Assembly: GCA_938007965.1 (NCBI GenBank)
Contig: CALLMH010000036.1
Coordinates: 1 to 38,395 of the forward strand
Reading direction: 5' to 3'
DNA length: 38,395 nt
Source of the DNA: an uncultured Saprospiraceae bacterium
Lineage (GTDB): Bacteria; Bacteroidota; Bacteroidia; Chitinophagales; Saprospiraceae
Shown: one piece after another, positions 33,560 to 38,395 of the stretch
Layout of the letters: every line of letters begins with the position of its first letter
Position numbering within the stretch: position 1 is the stretch's first letter
The notes under the pieces: generated by a model
The model's database searches: none
The model's input: the letters and a program-made list of their open reading frames with translations, nothing else
What the model was told of the DNA's origin: nothing
Program-made: the position numbers and the translations under genes

Positions 33560-34722
33560 AAGAATATGTTGAAATTAATGAAGCTACTCAGTACGTAAAA
33601 ATGCAAACATTTGCATTTAGCCAGGCTGGAAAAGTCGCTGGCAATTCTGATGTATACAAGACTTTCTTACAAAACATATATTCTGGAGGATACATCGATG
33701 AAAATCTAGTTAGACCATTAAGTCAGATGGAAAAAAGTGCAATTCAAAGAGAAATTGATAGTTTTCAATTAGACATCACAGATATCGAATCTAATATTTC
33801 GGAAACTGATTCTTCCTTAGTTGATATAAAATCGAGAATTAAAGAGAAAAAAATACAATATGAACAATTTTTAGATGGTTCGTTGAAAATGAATGGGATG
33901 CACGATCGTGAAGGTGTTGAAATTTTCAATAAACCAAAATTTATTATAGCGTCATTTTTTGGAATTATGCTTTCAATTTTCGTTTTTCTATTTTATGTAG
34001 CTGTTACATATAAAGGTTTAGTGATGACAGATGGAGATATGGCAAAATCGTTCGCAAATGGAGATTTCGGAATTAATCTATTACCACATTGGAATGAAGT
34101 CGTTATTGCATTAAGTAAAAATTTAATGATTGCTGTAGCACCATTTGTATTCTTTGCATTTGGTTATGTCATTCACATATTCTTAGAAAAAGAAGGTAAA
34201 ATTAAAATTATAGGAGTAGTTTCTATTGGGCTAATTACTTTCCTTTTAGACTATTTTTTGGCCCTAAGAATTCATGATAAAATGAACAATGCATTAGCTA
34301 TTATGGACCTGCCACCTAATGAAGCATTTGAAGATATTTTAATTGTTTTGATACTTGGTTTTGTTGTCTATATTATTTGGTCAATTATCTTTCATTTTTG
34401 GTATAATGAGCTTGAAAAAAGAAATATTCCTGCGCAAATCGGTAAGAGTATAAAATTAGCCGAAGAAAATCTAGCTGAGGAGCAACAAAAAAGAAAATCA
34501 TATAGAACTGAAATAAACTCTCTACAACAAAAACTACAATTGCATGAAGCGAAACTAGATAGGAAAATAGTCCCAATGTCTATAATAGAACAATCATTAG
34601 CTCAATTCACAACAGGCTGGTTTGGTTTTCTAGAAGGGGCAAATGATCACACTAAACTAGATCAATGTAATAAGGTATATGAGAAATTTAGAACAAAACA
34701 TAATATTGAAAGCTATGTTTAA
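33556..34722 (+). CDS. four-TM membrane protein with flanking coiled coils
   Basis: I do not recognise a family for this 388-residue protein. The N-terminal 125 residues are helical, with a coiled-coil stretch ('IDSFQLDITDIESNISETDS', about 67-90). Four membrane helices lie at about 128-151, 188-210, 218-236 and 261-284. A second charged coiled coil ('KLAEENLAEEQQKRKSYRTE' region) spans about 297-345. With four helices both coiled-coil ends should be on the same side of the inner membrane, probably the cytoplasm. Base composition is more AT-rich than upstream genes. It overlaps the nuclease gene by 4 bases and the next gene by 8, so it is an obligate member of this operon. Confidence 0.75.
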   Translation: MKEYVEINEATQYVKMQTFAFSQAGKVAGNSDVYKTFLQNIYSGGYIDENLVRPLSQMEKSAIQREIDSFQLDITDIESNISETDSSLVDIKSRIKEKKIQYEQFLDGSLKMNGMHDREGVEIFNKPKFIIASFFGIMLSIFVFLFYVAVTYKGLVMTDGDMAKSFANGDFGINLLPHWNEVVIALSKNLMIAVAPFVFFAFGYVIHIFLEKEGKIKIIGVVSIGLITFLLDYFLALRIHDKMNNALAIMDLPPNEAFEDILIVLILGFVVYIIWSIIFHFWYNELEKRNIPAQIGKSIKLAEENLAEEQQKRKSYRTEINSLQQKLQLHEAKLDRKIVPMSIIEQSLAQFTTGWFGFLEGANDHTKLDQCNKVYEKFRTKHNIESYV

Positions 34723-36466
34723 TATTAGAAAACCCTTATATTCTATAGCATTTTTAATTTGTATTCTATTTCTAATGGGATGTCCTCCAGACTCGTCACA
34801 AAAAATTAGAAAAAAATTTAATAATATAACTGTATTGTTGGACTTATCAGATAGAATCTTAGCACCCGGTCAAATTGATCGAGATAAAGTAATCATAAAT
34901 ACAGTATTCAAAGCTTTTCAAAGCAATATTAAAAAAAATCTATATTTTGGTTCGCAAGACAAATTTCAAGTAAGAATTGCGAGGCAAGAAAAAAATCCTA
35001 ATACTCTAAAAATGGGACTTACTTTGGATGAATTGTATTTTGATATGGAAACAGTACCAGTCCAAAATAAAAAGAAAATTAAAGAGGTGAAAATTACTGA
35101 CTATTTAGATACTTTATATGATCTAGCAAAATATTCAGAATATTATGATGATTATAAGGGTGCAGATATTGTAGGTTTTTTGAGAGATGATATTCTTTCA
35201 ACTCAGAAAGATACTTCAGATTTTGTTAACACATTAATAATTATTTCGGATGGCTATTTATATGTTGACGGCGCTCACAAAGGAAGTGCATCATGGCCAG
35301 CTGTTGCAGATCTAAAATCTTTTGATATTGGATTTTTTGAATTAAACCCCGGAGACTATAAGTCAGGAGAACTAAAAAAAATGAAAAATAGATTATCTGT
35401 TTGGTTGGCCAAAATGAATGCAAACCAGGTAATCTTGCAGCACACCACAGGTATATCAACAGTTAAAAATACTATAAATGAACTTATCAGTATATCGAAT
35501 TTAGAAAAGCTGAATCTAGACGCAAAAAAAAAAGACATTAAACTAGAGAATAGTCCTATTATTATTAATAAAAAAATAATTAAAAATAAGAAGGCAGAGG
35601 TAAAGAAAAATTCGAATACGTTTAAAACTACTAATCTTGATTTGACGCTAAATAGACATGAGTATATAAATAATACAGATCTAAAGAAAAACGTAAATAG
35701 TAAAGAAATACATAACCTAATCCATGAAATTGATCCCTCGCTTGAAATAATTAATAATACCGATGTTGAAGAATCAATTTGGTATTCCGATTATGATAAA
35801 GATGGCTTAGGTGATCCTTACTCAATTCAAAAAATTGCTGAAGGAACTAAACCACTAGGCAATTGGGTCAAAAACGCAAACGATAAGTGTCCCACAAGAA
35901 AAGGTGATTCGAACGGATGTCCTATACTCAAATTAGAATTACCTACAGATTTCAATGTTAGTCAACAGGTAAGAGCGTCTTTGATATTAGGTGACTTGAA
36001 GAACTCAGACAATGTAAATTGGTCAATACCTAACGGGATTATAAAAAATGATGGATCTCTGTCGACTATTCAGTTAACAGGAGATATTGTTGGATATTAT
36101 GATATAGAAGCTACCGTAAATGGAACCGTTGATGATTACACGGATAAGATCACCAAACGTGTTCATGTCAAAATGAATCCTGATGACCTTAAGCAAAATT
36201 ACCTCTTGCCAATTTTAAGAAAAGCATATGCTAAGAGTGGCAATTTTGCTACTACGAAATCAAAGATAGAAGCTAGATTTAATCAACACACCAATAACAA
36301 AGACATTATGGTCTATGACGATGCTGATCTCGAGCTAAATCCGCTGAGTATTTTTCTTACTGTGGATCTGACTAAAAAAGTAATTGATATCAATGTACTA
36401 GACATCACTTATGATCGTAAAACGGGTAAGATATCATCAATTAAAATAAAATTAGTAAAAGACTAA
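34715..36466 (+). CDS. VWA-like lipoprotein with thrombospondin-3-like and Ig-like regions
   Basis: The frame is open from 34679, but the ATG at 34715 gives a good lipoprotein signal with Cys23 in 'LFLMGC'; the product has 583 residues. Residues about 37-260 resemble a von Willebrand A domain: first strand 'NITVLLDLSDRI' with a MIDAS-like DxS and a later strand 'NTLIIISDGYLY'. A Lys/Asn-rich linker follows. Residues about 358-395 have 'YSDYDKDGLGDPY' and 'NDKCPTRKGDSNGCP', like calcium-binding thrombospondin type-3 repeats. Residues about 407-490 look Ig-like. The C-terminus is unknown. It probably binds a metal and a protein partner outside the inner membrane. It overlaps its neighbours by 8 bases and 1 base. 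Confidence 0.7.
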   Translation: MFNIRKPLYSIAFLICILFLMGCPPDSSQKIRKKFNNITVLLDLSDRILAPGQIDRDKVIINTVFKAFQSNIKKNLYFGSQDKFQVRIARQEKNPNTLKMGLTLDELYFDMETVPVQNKKKIKEVKITDYLDTLYDLAKYSEYYDDYKGADIVGFLRDDILSTQKDTSDFVNTLIIISDGYLYVDGAHKGSASWPAVADLKSFDIGFFELNPGDYKSGELKKMKNRLSVWLAKMNANQVILQHTTGISTVKNTINELISISNLEKLNLDAKKKDIKLENSPIIINKKIIKNKKAEVKKNSNTFKTTNLDLTLNRHEYINNTDLKKNVNSKEIHNLIHEIDPSLEIINNTDVEESIWYSDYDKDGLGDPYSIQKIAEGTKPLGNWVKNANDKCPTRKGDSNGCPILKLELPTDFNVSQQVRASLILGDLKNSDNVNWSIPNGIIKNDGSLSTIQLTGDIVGYYDIEATVNGTVDDYTDKITKRVHVKMNPDDLKQNYLLPILRKAYAKSGNFATTKSKIEARFNQHTNNKDIMVYDDADLELNPLSIFLTVDLTKKVIDINVLDITYDRKTGKISSIKIKLVKD

Positions 36467-38109
36467 TGAAGATCACCCCATTTATTTTCATTCTATTTTT
36501 TTTTTATTCATCTGTTTTGACTTCTCAGATAATTACTCTGGAGAAATTTGAAACAAATGATAAAGATTCAATTTTGCTCTGTAAAGTTGTAGAAAGGTAC
36601 GAATCTTTAGTAGATTATATTAATAGCTATGTAGACCATAATACAGATCCCGAAGACAGAAGAAAATATCACATCGCTATATATAGGTTAATGGCTGATG
36701 ATATATATGACAAATCAAACTTTGGAATTCAAGATGAATCCTTAGAAGGCAAGAAGAATAAATATTATCGACGTAGTGATTACCTTTCTCTATTAGATAA
36801 CTTAATCAAATTCAATTACGTTTATCAAAAAGAATTCTTGGATTATAGTTGCCCTTTGCCAATTGCAAATCAATCTACTATGCAAAATACATCTCCAATT
36901 AAATATGATTTTCCTTTACAACGTTTTGGATTTAGATATATTGAAAATTCTGTAAAATCAGATACCGTTTCTAGTAGTTTACGAAAAGGGCAAAAATTTG
37001 GTTTTAATAAATTTTTAGTAGAAAAAGAGATGGCTGGTCGATTTTCTAAGCTTATTCAGCCAGATAGATTCTATCAAGATTCATCAGATTACTCATCTTT
37101 GCTGGATCAACGAAGTAAATTATATAGTCCAGATAAAGGTATATTATTTGATAAACGAAATACCAATAAGGTTGAAAAACTCGATAGCATTAATAAGGAA
37201 CTGAAAATTTTAGAACGATCTTTTGTCAAGTTTAGTATTAAGTTCTTGTCTGTGTCAGAGAATCCCATAAAAAACCTAACCAAAAAAATTAATGAGTATA
37301 AAGAATCTAGTTCATGCGCTTGCGAAACCACCAGCAATTTTATTGATGACGATAATGATGGATACCCATATCCAGTGGATTGTAATGATGCAGATTCATT
37401 AGTATATCCTGGTGCTCGTATTATACCTAATTATGAATATTACGACTGCAACTGTGACGGAATCGAAGACCTTAATTGTATAGATAAAGATGGGGATGGT
37501 TTCTATGATGAGAAAGACTGTGATTGCTCTACAGATTCTAGTTCTACCGCCTTGCAGTCCAAATGTGATTGTAACGATTTAGACTCGTTAGTATATCCTG
37601 GAGCTTCAATAGATTGCACCAATGGCTACGACGACGACAACTGTGATGGCATACCCGACAATCAGCAAATACAAAGAGGACAAGAAATCGAACTTTCCAC
37701 AAAAGACAATCTTTACCCTCCCTACGGCCTTACAAATTTTGCAAAAGACAAGAGATTCTATATCTATTCTGGATTAATGTTGGCTGGTATAAGCTCTTCA
37801 ATTTACTATAAGGTTCAATCAAACAAATACTACACTAGATATGAAAATGCAGAGACTTTCAGAATTCAAGGGTCTAATTTTACAAAGGCAAATAATAATC
37901 ACAAAAGGTTTGTTGTATCAGCCGCTTTTACTGCAGGAGTATATCTCACTAGTTTTATAGACTTAAAAATTCGATTTGCTAAATACAACAAGATTAGGAA
38001 TGAAATCAATCAGCGAAACTCAGGTTGTGCACTGATATATGATATTGAACTGAACCCTATTGATCTAACATCTGTGGGTGTAGGTCCATCGCTTAAAATG
38101 AGATTTTAA
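36466..38109 (+). CDS. exported protein with MopE-like Asp/Cys metal-binding repeats and C-terminal hydrophobic hairpin
   Basis: The 547-residue protein has a signal peptide ending near residue 20 ('SSVLTSQ'). Residues 22-285 are helical and unrecognised. Residues about 291-398 carry repeats of the putative metal-binding MopE type: 'DDDNDGYPYPVDCNDADSLV' and, later, 'CNDLDSLVYPGASIDCTNG', with many Asp and Cys residues that can bind calcium or another metal. Two hydrophobic segments at about 430-446 and 483-500 could anchor the C-terminus. The start overlaps the stop of the VWA-like gene (TAATG), and the stop overlaps the next start likewise. Codon use changes locally near 37600-37740. Confidence 0.7.
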   Translation: MKITPFIFILFFFYSSVLTSQIITLEKFETNDKDSILLCKVVERYESLVDYINSYVDHNTDPEDRRKYHIAIYRLMADDIYDKSNFGIQDESLEGKKNKYYRRSDYLSLLDNLIKFNYVYQKEFLDYSCPLPIANQSTMQNTSPIKYDFPLQRFGFRYIENSVKSDTVSSSLRKGQKFGFNKFLVEKEMAGRFSKLIQPDRFYQDSSDYSSLLDQRSKLYSPDKGILFDKRNTNKVEKLDSINKELKILERSFVKFSIKFLSVSENPIKNLTKKINEYKESSSCACETTSNFIDDDNDGYPYPVDCNDADSLVYPGARIIPNYEYYDCNCDGIEDLNCIDKDGDGFYDEKDCDCSTDSSSTALQSKCDCNDLDSLVYPGASIDCTNGYDDDNCDGIPDNQQIQRGQEIELSTKDNLYPPYGLTNFAKDKRFYIYSGLMLAGISSSIYYKVQSNKYYTRYENAETFRIQGSNFTKANNNHKRFVVSAAFTAGVYLTSFIDLKIRFAKYNKIRNEINQRNSGCALIYDIELNPIDLTSVGVGPSLKMRF

Positions 38110-38395
38110 TGAATAACAGCTTCAATAGTAATTTTCGATATTTACATTTCCTCATCCTGACACTACTATGTGCCTCATGTAATGGAATCTGGAACCTAGA
38201 TGATAATGATAACGAACTCATCCCCAACTACACCCTAAGAGCTTCCAACACCCAAGTATCACCTGACATGCTGACTACACTCTATCAAGAAGATGACAAT
38301 AACTTCATCACGTGCATAGAGACTGCAGATGGTTCGATTAACACGATACGGCTAACTCAATCCTTCGCTTCAGATGAATGGGATGTACAATCATC
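38109..38395 (+). CDS. lipoprotein, cut by the window edge
   Basis: The ATG at 38109 overlaps the preceding stop (TAATG). The visible 95 codons encode a lipoprotein signal with Cys24 ('LLCASC') and a mature part starting 'NGIWNLDDNDNELIP', with no recognisable domain yet. The frame is open to the end of the window. It belongs to the same operon as the four genes before it. Confidence 0.7.
   Translation, partial: MNNSFNSNFRYLHFLILTLLCASCNGIWNLDDNDNELIPNYTLRASNTQVSPDMLTTLYQEDDNNFITCIETADGSINTIRLTQSFASDEWDVQS

Noticed and set aside
34679-34714. Earlier ATG for the VWA-like lipoprotein
   Set aside because: It would place 12 polar residues before a standard lipoprotein signal; the ATG at 34715 fits better.

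Overview
The window looks like chromosomal DNA of a free-living, probably marine Bacteroidota, perhaps a Saprospiria-like lineage; the lineage call is inference. The signs are low GC (roughly high-30s percent by eye), weak Shine-Dalgarno sequences, several -7 elements of the Bacteroidota form TAnnTTTG, and family-typical genes: ECF sigma/anti-sigma/Spy-like sensor sets, DUF4175, bacterial GH3, PaaE-type reductases and a MerR-B12 regulator. I saw no rRNA, tRNA, CRISPR array, transposase or prophage gene.

Layout. 1-467: gene-free edge with a nested inverted repeat, a terminator and a 14-bp triplicated repeat. 468-5842, all minus: KirBac K+ channel, ECF sigma, anti-sigma, Spy-like sensor, EamA transporter, TPR protein. 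6050-9026, plus: GH3 enzyme, translationally coupled GT-C glycosyltransferase, and a possible 46-aa ORF. 9015-13040, minus: HigA-like antitoxin without a visible toxin, YceI lipoprotein, MerR-B12 regulator, TetR regulator overlapping a PaaE-like reductase. 13398-16298, minus: a second ECF sigma gene, a trans-envelope anti-sigma/beta-barrel protein, and a duplicated RskA-C-like lipoprotein. 16750-17979, minus: MFS transporter. 17980-18715: long spacer with a candidate small RNA ending in a strong terminator. Then an HD hydrolase (+) converging on a second PaaE-like reductase (-). 20876-27762, plus: triple-FKBP lipoprotein, single-FKBP lipoprotein, DUF4175 coiled-coil protein, RsbW-like kinase, beta-rich exported protein. 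27855-28958, minus: TPR/TonB-C-like protein. 29200-32300, plus: sterol-desaturase-type hydroxylase, YdeI/DUF1905 protein, PadR regulator coupled to a MurG-like glycosyltransferase.

32723-38395, plus, is the most unusual part. It is a tightly packed, more AT-rich five-gene run in which every junction overlaps. It encodes an exported DNase I-fold (EEP) nuclease, a four-TM coiled-coil membrane protein, a VWA-like lipoprotein with thrombospondin-3-like and Ig-like parts, an exported protein with MopE-like Asp/Cys repeats and a C-terminal hydrophobic hairpin, and a lipoprotein cut by the window edge. I recognise no described system with this gene set and treat it as the best candidate for something new: an envelope machine with an extracytoplasmic nuclease.

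Envelope signalling recurs. Two ECF sigma modules have different types of anti-sigma partner, and a KirBac channel sits directly upstream of one of them. Several regulators sit beside plausible operators (TetR at 13050-13069, PadR at 30953-30969).
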